Of a DNA stretch of 61,984 bases, positions 25,596 to 34,125 are shown in pieces. Origin of the DNA: Gelidibacter algens (GTDB lineage Bacteria; Bacteroidota; Bacteroidia; Flavobacteriales; Flavobacteriaceae); contig NZ_LZRN01000025.1 of NCBI RefSeq assembly GCF_001678675.1, forward strand, positions 1 through 61,984, given 5' to 3'. The notes under the pieces are model-generated. The model had not been told where the DNA came from, did no database searches, and saw only the letters and a list, made by a program, of their open reading frames with translations. The stretch's first letter is position 1. Every line of letters starts with the position of its first letter. A program made the position numbers and the translations under genes.

Positions 25596-26678
25596 ATGAA
25601 AAGTACAGCCTTAACGTCCACACATGAAGCTCTGGGAGCAAAATTAGTATCTTATGCAGGTTTCAATATGCCTGTTCAATATGAAGGGGTAAGTATTGAG
25701 CATGAAACGGTACGACAAAGCGTAGGCGTGTTTGACGTGTCGCACATGGGTGAATTTTTAATTGAAGGCCCTCATGCTCTGGAATTGATCCAAAAAGTGT
25801 GCAGCAACGATGCTTCCAAATTAACTATCGGCAAGGCACAATACAGCTATATACCAAATGATAATGGCGGAATTGTAGATGACTTAATCATCTATAAAAT
25901 TAAAGAAGAAACCTATCTGTTGGTCGTCAATGCTGGGAATATTGAAAAGGATTGGAATTGGATCAGTTCCAAGAATGATGTGGGTGCAACGCTAAGAGAT
26001 CTTTCATCTGAATATTCTTTACTTGCTATTCAAGGGCCTAAGGCCGTTGGAGCAATGCAAAGCCTGTCAAGCCATGACCTTTCTGAAATCAAATTTTACA
26101 ATTTTGTGGTGGGGGATTTTGCAGGTATTGAACACGTGATTATTTCGGCAACGGGTTATACAGGTAGCGGCGGATTTGAAATCTATTGTAAAAACTCAGA
26201 AGTAAAGCAAATTTGGGATAAGGTCTTCGAAGCTGGAGCATCTTTTGGTATCAAACCCGTCGGATTGGCCGCTCGTGACACCTTACGTTTAGAAATGGGC
26301 TATTGCCTTTACGGCAATGACATTGACGAAAACACCTCTCCTATTGCCGCTGGTTTGGGGTGGGTAACAAAATTCACCAAAGATTTTACCAATAGTGAAG
26401 CGCTTAAATCTGAAAAAGAAAACGGGCCAGAAAATAAATTGGTCGGTTTTGAGTTGGATGAACGCGGCATTCCACGTCATGGTTACGATATTGTGGATGG
26501 CCACGGTAAAACCATTGGGGTAGTTACTTCTGGCACCATGTCTCCTTCTCTAAATAAAGGGATCGGTTTAGGATACGTACCGGCTATCTATTCTGAAGTT
26601 GGCAGTAAAATTAATATTCAAATTCGAAAAAATGCAGTTCCAGCAACCGTTGTGAAGACTCCATTTTATAAAGCCTAA
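25596..26678 (+). CDS. gcvT: aminomethyltransferase (glycine cleavage system T protein)
   Basis: The 360-residue protein begins [20 protein letters not shown] and carries [11 protein letters not shown] and the folate-binding region [17 protein letters not shown], all diagnostic of GcvT. It transfers the methylene group from the H-protein-bound aminomethyl arm to tetrahydrofolate, releasing ammonia. The length matches bacterial GcvT. The gcvH and gcvP genes are not in the window, so the system is split as in many Bacteroidetes. It is followed within 3 bp by a glutaminase gene, suggesting one operon. Confidence 0.96.
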   Translation: MKSTALTSTHEALGAKLVSYAGFNMPVQYEGVSIEHETVRQSVGVFDVSHMGEFLIEGPHALELIQKVCSNDASKLTIGKAQYSYIPNDNGGIVDDLIIYKIKEETYLLVVNAGNIEKDWNWISSKNDVGATLRDLSSEYSLLAIQGPKAVGAMQSLSSHDLSEIKFYNFVVGDFAGIEHVIISATGYTGSGGFEIYCKNSEVKQIWDKVFEAGASFGIKPVGLAARDTLRLEMGYCLYGNDIDENTSPIAAGLGWVTKFTKDFTNSEALKSEKENGPENKLVGFELDERGIPRHGYDIVDGHGKTIGVVTSGTMSPSLNKGIGLGYVPAIYSEVGSKINIQIRKNAVPATVVKTPFYKA

Positions 26679-26681
26679 TTC

Positions 26682-27596
26682 ATGATCGATTACCAAAATG
26701 TCATTGATACTATTCACAGTAACTTAAAGGATGAAGTCAACAGAGGGTTGGTGGCTTCTTACATCCCTGAGTTAGCCAATATTGATGTTCAAAATTTTGG
26801 AATCCACCTGCGGCTCATTAACGGAGAAACCTTTGCCACTGGCGATTGGAACAAAAAATTATCCATTCAGAGTATCTCAAAAGTTTTGACACTTGCCATG
26901 GCTTTGCCAATGTATCCTAAAAATTTATGGCAACGTGTGGATGTTGAACCTTCAGGAAACCCTTTCAACCATTTATCGCTTTTAGAGCTAGAAAACGGCA
27001 TTCCGAGAAATCCCCTTATAAATGCTGGAGCACTTGTTATTGCTGATATTTTGGTCACTCTACTTGAAAATCCGAAAGAGGATTTTTTAAATTACGTCAG
27101 ATCTGTCGTTGATGATCCTACCATCGCGTTCAATGAGGATGTGGCAAATTCTGAACGTATGACAGGATATAATAATTATGCCGCTGCAAATTTATTAAAA
27201 GCCTATGGCAATTTGAGAAATGATGTGGATGATGTTTTAGACTTCTATTTTCACCAATGTGCCATTGAAATGACCTGTGAGCAACTGTCTAAGGCATTTT
27301 TTATGTTTGCCAATCATGGCTCTTGCTGTTTACAAAAGAGACATCTTTCTGAAAGTCAAGCCAAACGTATCAATGCCATTATGCTTACCTGCGGTTTTTA
27401 TGACGAAGCAGGAGAATTTGCGTTTGAAGTGGGCTTACCAGGAAAAAGTGGTGTTGGTGGGGGCATTGTAGCGCTCTTACCCAATCACTATACAATTTCA
27501 GTCTGGTCTCCCGGTTTAAATATGCAAGGCAATTCCTTGCTAGGAATGAGAGCCTTGGAGCAGTTTACCTCCATGACTAGATTGTCTATTTTTTAA
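26682..27596 (+). CDS. glsA: glutaminase
   Basis: The 304-residue protein is a serine-dependent glutaminase of the beta-lactamase-like fold. The Ser-x-x-Lys catalytic motif is SISK at about residues 66-69 (LSIQSISKVLTLAMAL). The NALVNAGALV-type motif appears as NPLINAGALV and GKSGVGGGIVA closes the active site. It hydrolyses glutamine to glutamate and ammonia in the cytoplasm. It follows gcvT by 3 bp and precedes an epimerase-like gene by 15 bp, indicating co-transcription, though the pathway link is not obvious. Confidence 0.95.
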   Translation: MIDYQNVIDTIHSNLKDEVNRGLVASYIPELANIDVQNFGIHLRLINGETFATGDWNKKLSIQSISKVLTLAMALPMYPKNLWQRVDVEPSGNPFNHLSLLELENGIPRNPLINAGALVIADILVTLLENPKEDFLNYVRSVVDDPTIAFNEDVANSERMTGYNNYAAANLLKAYGNLRNDVDDVLDFYFHQCAIEMTCEQLSKAFFMFANHGSCCLQKRHLSESQAKRINAIMLTCGFYDEAGEFAFEVGLPGKSGVGGGIVALLPNHYTISVWSPGLNMQGNSLLGMRALEQFTSMTRLSIF

Positions 27597-27611
27597 AAAT
27601 TGCCCCAATAC

Positions 27612-28460
27612 ATGATGACACCAGACAACAAACATCGGATTCTTATCCTTGGCGCCAGTGGCTTTATAGGAAATTCTCTGTATAAAGAACTGTGTTCATA
27701 TTTTAAGACCTTTGGCACCTACCACATTTCAAATAAAACTTTTGATGACAATAAGCACTTTTTCCAATACCGTGTGGAAGAAGATGATATTTTTGAAATT
27801 CTCGACGTCGTAAAACCATCAATCATCATTTCCTGCTTACGTGGCGATTTTCATGCCCAAGTTATTGCCCATCAGCATCTGGCGGAGTATGTGGTTTCTC
27901 ATGATTGCAAAATTATATTCTTTTCATCTGCCAATGTGTTTGATGCCTATAGCAAATACCCAAGTTATGAGGATGATAAAACGCTAAGCGATAGTATTTA
28001 TGGCCATTTCAAGATCAAAATTGAAAATATGTTACTGCGCTTGCCAAAAAGGAAAGTAGTGATTATCAGGTTGCCAATGATTTTTGGCACCCAGTCCCCT
28101 CGCCTCAAAGAAATTAAGCAACATATAGCAGAAAAAACGGCCATTGAAGTGTTTCCAAACCTCATCATGAATGTGACTACAGATTTTAAGATGACCCAAC
28201 AAATCCATTACATCATTAATAGAAATGAGCATGGTGTGTTCCACTTGGGGAGTTCTGATTTGGTGCATCATGATGATTTTATTATGGAAATTGTGGCTTT
28301 GATCACATCAGAATCGGTGCGCTTCAAGCAGGTTTACACTACCAATGAAGACCGTTATTTAGCCGTGATGCCCAAACTGAACAAATTGCCAAAACACCTT
28401 CAATTAAGTAGTACTGAACTTCTTGAAGAATTGGACAATTACATTAATTATAACCCTTAG
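27612..28460 (+). CDS. RmlD/epimerase-like NAD-binding protein
   Basis: From ATG at 27612 the product has 282 residues. It opens with a Rossmann motif, ILILGASGFIGNSLY, and has the dTDP-4-dehydrorhamnose reductase/epimerase-like features IIFFSSANVFDAYSKYPSYEDD and DSIYGHFKIKIEN, where the Tyr-x-x-x-Lys motif appears as YGHFK, followed by VVIIRLPMIFG. It probably reduces or epimerises a nucleotide-linked or free sugar-like substrate, which I cannot specify. TTG at 27600 is an alternative start. It is the third gene of the gcvT operon. Confidence 0.8.
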   Translation: MMTPDNKHRILILGASGFIGNSLYKELCSYFKTFGTYHISNKTFDDNKHFFQYRVEEDDIFEILDVVKPSIIISCLRGDFHAQVIAHQHLAEYVVSHDCKIIFFSSANVFDAYSKYPSYEDDKTLSDSIYGHFKIKIENMLLRLPKRKVVIIRLPMIFGTQSPRLKEIKQHIAEKTAIEVFPNLIMNVTTDFKMTQQIHYIINRNEHGVFHLGSSDLVHHDDFIMEIVALITSESVRFKQVYTTNEDRYLAVMPKLNKLPKHLQLSSTELLEELDNYINYNP

Positions 28461-28516
28461 ATTTAGAATTTGTCAATAATAATTTCTAATTTTAAGAAAC
28501 TAAAAAAATCTAAATT

Positions 28517-28807
28517 ATGTCTCCATTATCTGAAGAAACCATTGAAAAAAAATTATTGCATTTTCCTGATTGGGAATATTATGACAACGCGCTTCATGCG
28601 GAGTTTGAATTTGACAATTTCAAGGATTGTTTTAGTGCGATGAGCAGAATTGCCTTTGAATGTGAAGCGCAAAACCATCACCCAGAATGGAAAAATGTCT
28701 ACAACATGCTCACCATTTCATTATCTACACATAGTGCCAAAGGCGTGACCGAAAAAGATTTTAAATTGGCTGAAGCTATTGAAGCTATCGTTGAAGTTCA
28801 AGAGTAG
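28517..28807 (+). CDS. 4a-hydroxytetrahydrobiopterin dehydratase
   Basis: The 96-residue protein fits pterin-4a-carbinolamine dehydratase (PCD/PhhB/DCoH). The active-site pattern is visible as EAQNHHPEWKNVYNMLTISL followed by STHSAKGVTEKDF, with the paired histidines, the Tyr/Trp and the downstream His and Asp. It recycles the pterin cofactor of aromatic amino acid hydroxylases; in bacteria without these it may serve molybdopterin or other pterin chemistry. No phenylalanine hydroxylase is nearby. The gene lies 56 bp after the epimerase-like gene. Confidence 0.93.
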   Translation: MSPLSEETIEKKLLHFPDWEYYDNALHAEFEFDNFKDCFSAMSRIAFECEAQNHHPEWKNVYNMLTISLSTHSAKGVTEKDFKLAEAIEAIVEVQE

Positions 28808-29276
28808 TCAATTACTCTTTTTCTAACCATGAGTTGTAGATGCTTTCTGATAGCTGTTCAATTGTACTTTAAGAAAACGAGATGTGCGACTCCGCTTATA
28901 GGATATTCGAAAAATCATAGAACTCTTGAAAGTATTCTGAAACAGATAGTTTTTAACATCGAATAGTTCCTTTGGATCAACTGTTCCACAAAGCGGTAAT
29001 GGCATCACTATATAAAACAACCCAATAAATTCTAATGTTCAAGATCCTCTTTGCAACCTAAAATGAGCCTCACATTAATTCTGTCATTAACAATTTTAGC
29101 GATTGGCTTATTTACGATCTCAAGAAATTTTTTACACGCTTTTTTCACCTTTTGAATACCTATTGATGAATTGATTTTTTTAAATTTGTCATCAGTTTGT
29201 GATGGATGGTGGCAGTAAACTAATGGCACAGTCAGATTTAGAATTTTAAACTTATACTTAAAACTTAGAACATAAA
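28808..29276. other. gene-free interval, possibly a decayed gene
   Basis: Two short minus-strand frames, ending at 29032 and 28823, are adjacent and in different frames. They contain plausible coding-like stretches (AIKKACKKFL-like helix, LPLCGTVDPKELFD) but lack starts and overlap the yebC promoter. They may be pieces of one decayed gene that I do not recognise. The plus-strand yebC promoter should lie near 29230-29276. Confidence 0.3.
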
Positions 29277-30005
29277 ATGGGAAGAGCTTTTGAATTTCGT
29301 AAAGCACGTAAAATGAAACGCTGGTCAGCAATGAGCAAAGCCTTTACGCGTATTGGTAAAGACATTGTAATGGCCGTAAAAGATGGCGGTCCTGATCCGG
29401 ATACCAATGCAAGATTGAGAGCTGTTATGCAAAATGCGAAGGCTGTCAATATGCCTAAAGATACTGTGGAACGAGCTATTAAGCGGGCGTCAGATAAGAG
29501 CTTGGGCGATTTTAAAGAAGTACTTTTTGAAGGCTATGCGCCACATGGGATTGCTATATTAGTTGAAACAGCCACTGATAATAACACCAGAACAGTTGCC
29601 AACGTGCGTAGTTATTTCAATAAGTGTGATGGAAGCTTGGGGACGTCAGGCTCAGTCGTGTTTATGTTTGACCACACCTGTAATTTCAGAATCGATGCCG
29701 AAGGTTTGGATCCTGAGGAACTTGAATTGGAATTTATAGATTTTGGAGCCGAGGAAGTGTTTAGGGATGACGATGGCATTTTGATCTACGCCCCGTTTGA
29801 GAGTTTTGGCGCTATTCAGTCTGAATTAGAGAATCGTAAGATTGAAATTTTATCGTCAGGATTTGAACGCATTCCGCAAGTCACTAAAGAATTGACACCT
29901 GAAGAAGCACAAGATGTTGAAAAACTGTTAGAAAAATTGGAAGATGATGATGATATTCAGAACGTATATCATACCATGGAGGAAACTTCTGATGTTGAAG
30001 AATAA
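29277..30005 (+). CDS. YebC/PmpR family regulatory protein (TACO1-like)
   Basis: The 242-residue protein starts MGRAFEFRKARKMKRWSAMS and has the GRxFx, FTRIGKDIVMAVKDGGPDPDTN and MPKDTVERAIKRA family motifs. YebC proteins are cytoplasmic; older work described them as transcription regulators and more recent work links some members to relief of ribosome stalling at proline-rich stretches. The length is full. A very strong terminator follows 18 bp after the stop codon, so the gene is transcribed alone. Confidence 0.95.
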   Translation: MGRAFEFRKARKMKRWSAMSKAFTRIGKDIVMAVKDGGPDPDTNARLRAVMQNAKAVNMPKDTVERAIKRASDKSLGDFKEVLFEGYAPHGIAILVETATDNNTRTVANVRSYFNKCDGSLGTSGSVVFMFDHTCNFRIDAEGLDPEELELEFIDFGAEEVFRDDDGILIYAPFESFGAIQSELENRKIEILSSGFERIPQVTKELTPEEAQDVEKLLEKLEDDDDIQNVYHTMEETSDVEE

Positions 30006-30023
30006 TTAAAACACGCTTTCAAT

Positions 30024-30067
30024 AAAAAGTATAAGGCCAACAAGAAATTGTTGGCCTTATACTTTTT
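30024..30067 (+). terminator. strong terminator of yebC
   Basis: A perfect 20-bp stem (30024-30043 with 30048-30067) has a GAAA tetraloop and a T-rich 3' arm. It is the strongest hairpin in the window. Confidence 0.9.
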
Positions 30068-30068
30068 C

Positions 30069-30087
30069 ATAATAATAATAATAATAA
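30069..30087. repeat. ATA/AAT trinucleotide microsatellite
   Basis: About six uninterrupted ATA units follow directly after the yebC terminator, in non-coding DNA. Confidence 0.8.
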
Positions 30088-30181
30088 TTTCACAATTAAA
30101 AGATAGACACTTACTAATTATGTACGTCACTAATGTATATGCAAATTTGTGATTGAAATTTTATTTGAAATATAGATCAAT

Positions 30182-30212
30182 AAAAAAAGCTATCTCCAAG
30201 AAGATAGCTTTT
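30182..30212. terminator. second hairpin terminator in the yebC-acyltransferase gap
   Basis: AAAAGCTATCT (30185-30195) pairs with AGATAGCTTTT (30202-30212), flanked by an A run and a T run, so it can act on both strands. On the minus strand it could end the transcript of the kdsB cluster, about 175 bp beyond the last stop codon; on the plus strand it would end an unrecognised short transcript. The rest of 30088-30386 shows nothing recognisable. Confidence 0.65.
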
Positions 30213-30386
30213 GTAACAAAAATTTACTGATGTTTCTCTTTAGGGACAAAAAGATTATGTTTACTTTATGTTTCACCAATTAATTCTATAGCTTCTTTTC
30301 AAATTGCATGCCAATCTATTTGCCCAGAAGTTTTGAAACTTAATTATGTGAGTTAGGAATGCTTTGGAACTTTCCCCTTAACACCA

Positions 30387-30905
30387 TCAAAAAAAACTGC
30401 GCATGTACTTAAAATCTGCCACCAAATCTTCGGTAGGGTAAAAAGGTTCTGAAATCTTGTTTTGTTTATGCTCAAAATACGAAAGTAAAACAATGATGAT
30501 AGGCACATTTGCTTTTTTTGCTATGTAGTAAAATCCTGTTTTCCACTCCTCAACTTTCTTTCTTGTGCCTTCTGGAGACAAAGCTAATCTGAATTCTGCC
30601 CTGTTCTCAAACAGTTTGGCAATGGCCTCTACTTTGTTTTGTCCAGGACGCCTGTCTAAAGGTGCGCCTCCAATCGCTCTAAAATAATATCCAAATGGCC
30701 ATTTAAAAAGTTCTTTTTTGGCCACATAATTTGATTTTACACCAATTACCTGTCGCATCATAAGGGCAATGTAAAAATCCTGCCAGCTGGTGTGGGGCGC
30801 CGCGATTATTACTGCCTTTTTAATGGTGTCTTTTGACATCGTGACATTGCCAACAACCTTCCAGCCAAGAATCTTGGAGTATATAAATTTGGATAACCAC
30901 TGCAT
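30387..30905 (-). CDS. lysophospholipid acyltransferase-like protein (PlsC family)
   Basis: The 172-residue protein has the acyltransferase HX4D motif as HTSWQD (residues about 37-42), then GGAPLDRR and the SPEGTRKKVEEWKTGFYYIA region with the EGT glycerophosphate-binding motif. The family adds acyl chains to lysophosphatidic acid or related lipids at the inner membrane. At 172 residues it is shorter than full PlsC and lacks a clear N-terminal membrane helix. Its stop-start spacing to the upstream kdnB-like gene is 1 bp, so it is the last gene of a likely operon with kdsB. A role in acylating a lipid linked to Kdo-containing LPS is possible but inferred. Confidence 0.85.
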   Translation of the reverse strand: MQWLSKFIYSKILGWKVVGNVTMSKDTIKKAVIIAAPHTSWQDFYIALMMRQVIGVKSNYVAKKELFKWPFGYYFRAIGGAPLDRRPGQNKVEAIAKLFENRAEFRLALSPEGTRKKVEEWKTGFYYIAKKANVPIIIVLLSYFEHKQNKISEPFYPTEDLVADFKYMRSFF

Positions 30906-30906
30906 A

Positions 30907-31989
30907 CTACATTTTTTCGTATAAGGCCCTTAACTTTTCTCTTGTGATGGTTTGTTTCCAATTTTTACCCATGGCATTTTCCCACAGCGGTTCCATTGCC
31001 AAGGCAACATCAATCATGGTATTAAATTCATCCTCATCAAGTTTTGAGCAAAGGCCTTGTGGAAGTATAATGCCATGGATTTTTTTCATTCTTTTAAATA
31101 ATGCGACACCTTCCGGATAAAATTCCTCCAAATGATCAAAAACGATACAGTTGCCCAGGCCATGTTTAGTGCCCAATAGGTATCCTAAGCCGTAACTCAA
31201 GGCATGTGCAACGCCCACTTGAGAGTATGCAATACTCATCCCACCATGCCAAGAGGCCATCATGAGTTTGTCTTGCAACTCTTCTTCAGAACCGTCACCA
31301 TCAACAAATATTTCTTTACAAAGTTCAAGCGATTTCTCTCCATAGCTTTGACTAAAAGCATTCAAATAGGTGCCTTTTAATGATTCAACGCAGTGGATAT
31401 AACAGTCCATGCCTGTGTAAAACCATTGGTCCTTAGGAACATCTTTAGTCAATTCAGGATCCAGAATAACTTGATCAAATGGGGTATAATCAGAATTGAT
31501 ACCCAGTTTCTTCTCAGGTCCTGTCAATACGGTAGTTCGGGAAACTTCGGCTCCTGTGCCTGAAATTGTAGGGACGCCAACGTGATATATGGCGGGTGTT
31601 TTTACCAAATCCCACCCTTGATAGTCTTTAGATTCTCCTTCATTGGTGAGCATTATGGCTACGGCTTTTGACAAATCTAATAGTGTCCCGCCTCCAATAC
31701 CAATAATACCTGAAGGGCGATCTGTATGGTTCAAAATAATCTGTTCTACCAGTTCATCTACTTGTGATGTGGTTGGCTCTTCATCTGCTGAAATAAAAAG
31801 TAGTTGATCATCATAAGCCAGAGAAATTCTGGAGGTCAACCAAGCGTTTCCCTTAAAAACATCATCTACCAAAAATATAAATGGTGCTTTGGCATTTAAT
31901 CGTTTTGGGGCTAATATATCGTTCAATTGATTAAAGCTACCGCGTCCAAAAACAACTCTGGACACCATTGGATAATTTTTATAATTCAT
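30907..31989 (-). CDS. iron-containing alcohol dehydrogenase family protein, KdnB-like (Kdo 8-oxidase)
   Basis: The 360-residue protein is a group III metal-dependent dehydrogenase with an NAD-binding stretch IIGIGGGTLLDLSKAVAIM and metal-binding residues in YTGMDCYIHCVESLKG and VGVAHALSYGLG...TKHGLGNCIVFDHL. N-terminal MNYKNYPMVSRVVFGRGSF and overall sequence resemble KdnB, which in Shewanella oxidises the 8-hydroxyl of Kdo on the way to 8-amino-Kdo. That assignment is supported by kdsB two genes upstream in the same operon. The partner aminotransferase KdnA is not in the window. It overlaps nothing and is 16 bp from the HAD gene. Confidence 0.82.
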   Translation of the reverse strand: MNYKNYPMVSRVVFGRGSFNQLNDILAPKRLNAKAPFIFLVDDVFKGNAWLTSRISLAYDDQLLFISADEEPTTSQVDELVEQIILNHTDRPSGIIGIGGGTLLDLSKAVAIMLTNEGESKDYQGWDLVKTPAIYHVGVPTISGTGAEVSRTTVLTGPEKKLGINSDYTPFDQVILDPELTKDVPKDQWFYTGMDCYIHCVESLKGTYLNAFSQSYGEKSLELCKEIFVDGDGSEEELQDKLMMASWHGGMSIAYSQVGVAHALSYGLGYLLGTKHGLGNCIVFDHLEEFYPEGVALFKRMKKIHGIILPQGLCSKLDEDEFNTMIDVALAMEPLWENAMGKNWKQTITREKLRALYEKM

Positions 31990-32005
31990 TTTTTATTGTC
32001 TTAAC

Positions 32006-32725
32006 TTAAGTTTTGGGGTTTTTGTTCAGCAATGGAAGAACATCCAATAAACTAGTCATGATTTTATATTTCTTAGAGTCATATGTATTGGTTACAATTT
32101 GCTCATGGATCCAGGTTGTGTGAAATGGGATATGGATGGCGTGCGCTTTTATGTTTACCAAAGGTAAAATATCTGATTTTAATGAATTGCCTATCATCAA
32201 AAACTCAGAAGGTTTAATATCTAAATGGTTCAATAATTTGGAATAATTTTTTTCCTGTTTATCGCTGAGTATTTCTATATGATGGAAATAATCCAGCAAG
32301 CCCGATTTTTCCAATTTACGTTCTTGGTCTAAAAGATCACCTTTGGTCACAACTATTAATCGGTAGTCTTTAGATAATTCGTATAAGACTTTCTCTACAC
32401 CTTCTAAAAGATCAACTGGTTTATTGAGCATGTCCTTGCCTATATTGAGTATCGCTTCTACAGTAGTATTACTGATAGAGTTATTGGACAGTTCCAGTGC
32501 GATCTCTACCATAGAAAGGATAAACCCCTTAATGCCATAACCGTATAATGGCAAATTTTCAATTTGTCGTTTAAGCAGCTCCTGATCAATTTTATTGACC
32601 GTTTCATAGGGTGCCAAAAGTTTTGCAAACTCAAGTTCAGCATCCCTAAAATAGGTTTCATTGACCCAAAGCGTATCATCAGCATCAAAACCGATTACTT
32701 TTATGTTGGTATAGTCTATTTCCAT
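32006..32725 (-). CDS. HAD-superfamily phosphatase
   Basis: The 239-residue protein has HAD motif I as [14 protein letters not shown] (nucleophile and acid Asp residues around 15 and 17), motif II in LIVVTKGD, the downstream lysine, and motif IV as [12 protein letters not shown]. It has a helical C1-type cap between motifs I and II. HAD proteins of this kind dephosphorylate small metabolites in the cytoplasm. It overlaps kdsB by 10 bp and precedes the kdnB-like gene, so its substrate may be a Kdo pathway phosphate ester; the classical Kdo-8-phosphate phosphatase KdsC is shorter and capless, so this is not that enzyme. Confidence 0.88.
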   Translation of the reverse strand: MEIDYTNIKVIGFDADDTLWVNETYFRDAELEFAKLLAPYETVNKIDQELLKRQIENLPLYGYGIKGFILSMVEIALELSNNSISNTTVEAILNIGKDMLNKPVDLLEGVEKVLYELSKDYRLIVVTKGDLLDQERKLEKSGLLDYFHHIEILSDKQEKNYSKLLNHLDIKPSEFLMIGNSLKSDILPLVNIKAHAIHIPFHTTWIHEQIVTNTYDSKKYKIMTSLLDVLPLLNKNPKT

Positions 32726-33444
32726 AAACGTTTTGCGCGTTCTAGGTCTTCAGGTGTGTCAATTTCAACACCCTCCACATGGGTTTCTATCATTTTGATC
32801 CGTTTACCATATTCCAAGTAACGAATACATTCAATTTTCTCAGTAGCCTCAATGAATTGCATTGGTAATTTATAAAAATCAAGAAGCGCCTGTTTTCTAA
32901 ACGCATAAATTCCCTTGTGCTTAAAATAGCGCGCGCCTGCGTCTTTATCTCGCGGATAAGGAATGGGACTTCTCGAAAAGTATAGAGCGAAGTTATTCTG
33001 GTCAACAATAACCTTTACCGTATTGGGGTTGCTTATTTCTTCCCAATCGTGAATCTCCACCATTAAGGAAGCCAAATCGATTTCTTTTTGATGGTCGTTT
33101 TTGAAAGCATTCAATACCTTTTCTAAACTTTCCCGTTCTGTAAAAGGTTCATCTCCCTGTACGTTTACTACAATATCAACATCTAAATGCTCTACTGCTT
33201 CTGCAATACGATCACTACCAGATTGGTGTTCTTTTTTACTCATGATGGCTTTCCCACCATTGTTGACAATTTCGTCGTAAATGATACTGCTATCCGTCAC
33301 CACATACACATCATCAAACAAATTAGTGGCCACAGTAGCTTCATACGTTCTGAGAATAACGGTTTTGCCAGCCAAATCCTGCATCAATTTAGCTGGAAAA
33401 CGTGTAGCGCTGTAACGCGCCGGAATCATTGAAATTATCTTCAT
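32716..33444 (-). CDS. kdsB: 3-deoxy-manno-octulosonate cytidylyltransferase
   Basis: The 242-residue protein starts [20 protein letters not shown], the CTP-binding loop of KdsB, and has [24 protein letters not shown] and [12 protein letters not shown], all typical of the family. It activates Kdo, or 8-amino-Kdo in organisms that make it, as the CMP-sugar for lipopolysaccharide core assembly, in the cytoplasm. It heads a probable four-gene operon (kdsB, HAD, kdnB-like, acyltransferase) with overlaps of 10 bp and gaps of 1-16 bp. Confidence 0.95.
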   Translation of the reverse strand: MKIISMIPARYSATRFPAKLMQDLAGKTVILRTYEATVATNLFDDVYVVTDSSIIYDEIVNNGGKAIMSKKEHQSGSDRIAEAVEHLDVDIVVNVQGDEPFTERESLEKVLNAFKNDHQKEIDLASLMVEIHDWEEISNPNTVKVIVDQNNFALYFSRSPIPYPRDKDAGARYFKHKGIYAFRKQALLDFYKLPMQFIEATEKIECIRYLEYGKRIKMIETHVEGVEIDTPEDLERAKRLWK

Positions 33445-33488
33445 AGTTGGCCAAAATTCCTTCCAAAAATAAAACTTTTTGGGGTATT

Positions 33489-34049
33489 TTAGGGTTTGGA
33501 GGGTCTAATCTTTTTATAAAGTTTGAAAATGACAAACAAAACAAAGATCACCAAGACAAAAGCAATAATAGGCAGGAAAATTGAAAAGATGGACATGATG
33601 ATAGAAGTGCCTGTCTCTATGGTTGATACCAACGGATTACCAAATCCTGCAGTAGTGACAGTTGATGTTATTCGTGAAGATCCTGCAGCACTTTTAATGG
33701 TGGCTGCCGTTCCACCGCCTGCGATAATGGCCAACGCCCACGTAATTACAGGACTTAAATCAGACACAGTAGACATCATCACCGCGGTTCCTGCTACGGC
33801 GGCCAATGGAATGGCGATGGTGTCCAATAAATTATCGACCAGCGGGATGTAATACCCCAAGATTTCAATAATGGTAGCAACACCAAAGATGATAACTGCA
33901 GTGAGGCTTCCTACCCAAAGCCACGAGGAGTTCAGCTCCCAGACATTAAAATAAGAGGCCAAACTGAGTGCAAACAACGGCAAAAACACGCGGAAACCCA
34001 CGGAGGCGGCCAATCCAATACCAAGACAAATGCTGATGATGGTTTCCAT
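33489..34049 (-). CDS. DUF4126-type membrane protein
   Basis: The 186-residue protein has about five hydrophobic segments rich in glycine and alanine, including [21 protein letters not shown] at the N-terminus and [20 protein letters not shown] in the middle, then a long C-terminal membrane helix and a basic tail. This matches the DUF4126 family, uncharacterised inner-membrane proteins found in many bacteria. No catalytic residues are evident and neighbours give no clue. It is probably a single-gene unit. Confidence 0.8.
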   Translation of the reverse strand: METIISICLGIGLAASVGFRVFLPLFALSLASYFNVWELNSSWLWVGSLTAVIIFGVATIIEILGYYIPLVDNLLDTIAIPLAAVAGTAVMMSTVSDLSPVITWALAIIAGGGTAATIKSAAGSSRITSTVTTAGFGNPLVSTIETGTSIIMSIFSIFLPIIAFVLVIFVLFVIFKLYKKIRPSKP

Positions 34050-34125
34050 GTTTTATTGGTTTATTTTTTGTTGTCTGTTTTTTTTTGTTGAGTTGTTAAG
34101 GTGTGGATAATGAATTTGCGTTTGT

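Noticed and set aside
29032-29331. 99-codon minus-strand frame overlapping the yebC start
   Set aside because: It overlaps a well-supported gene on the other strand, has no family and a poor start. Kept only as a possible relic.
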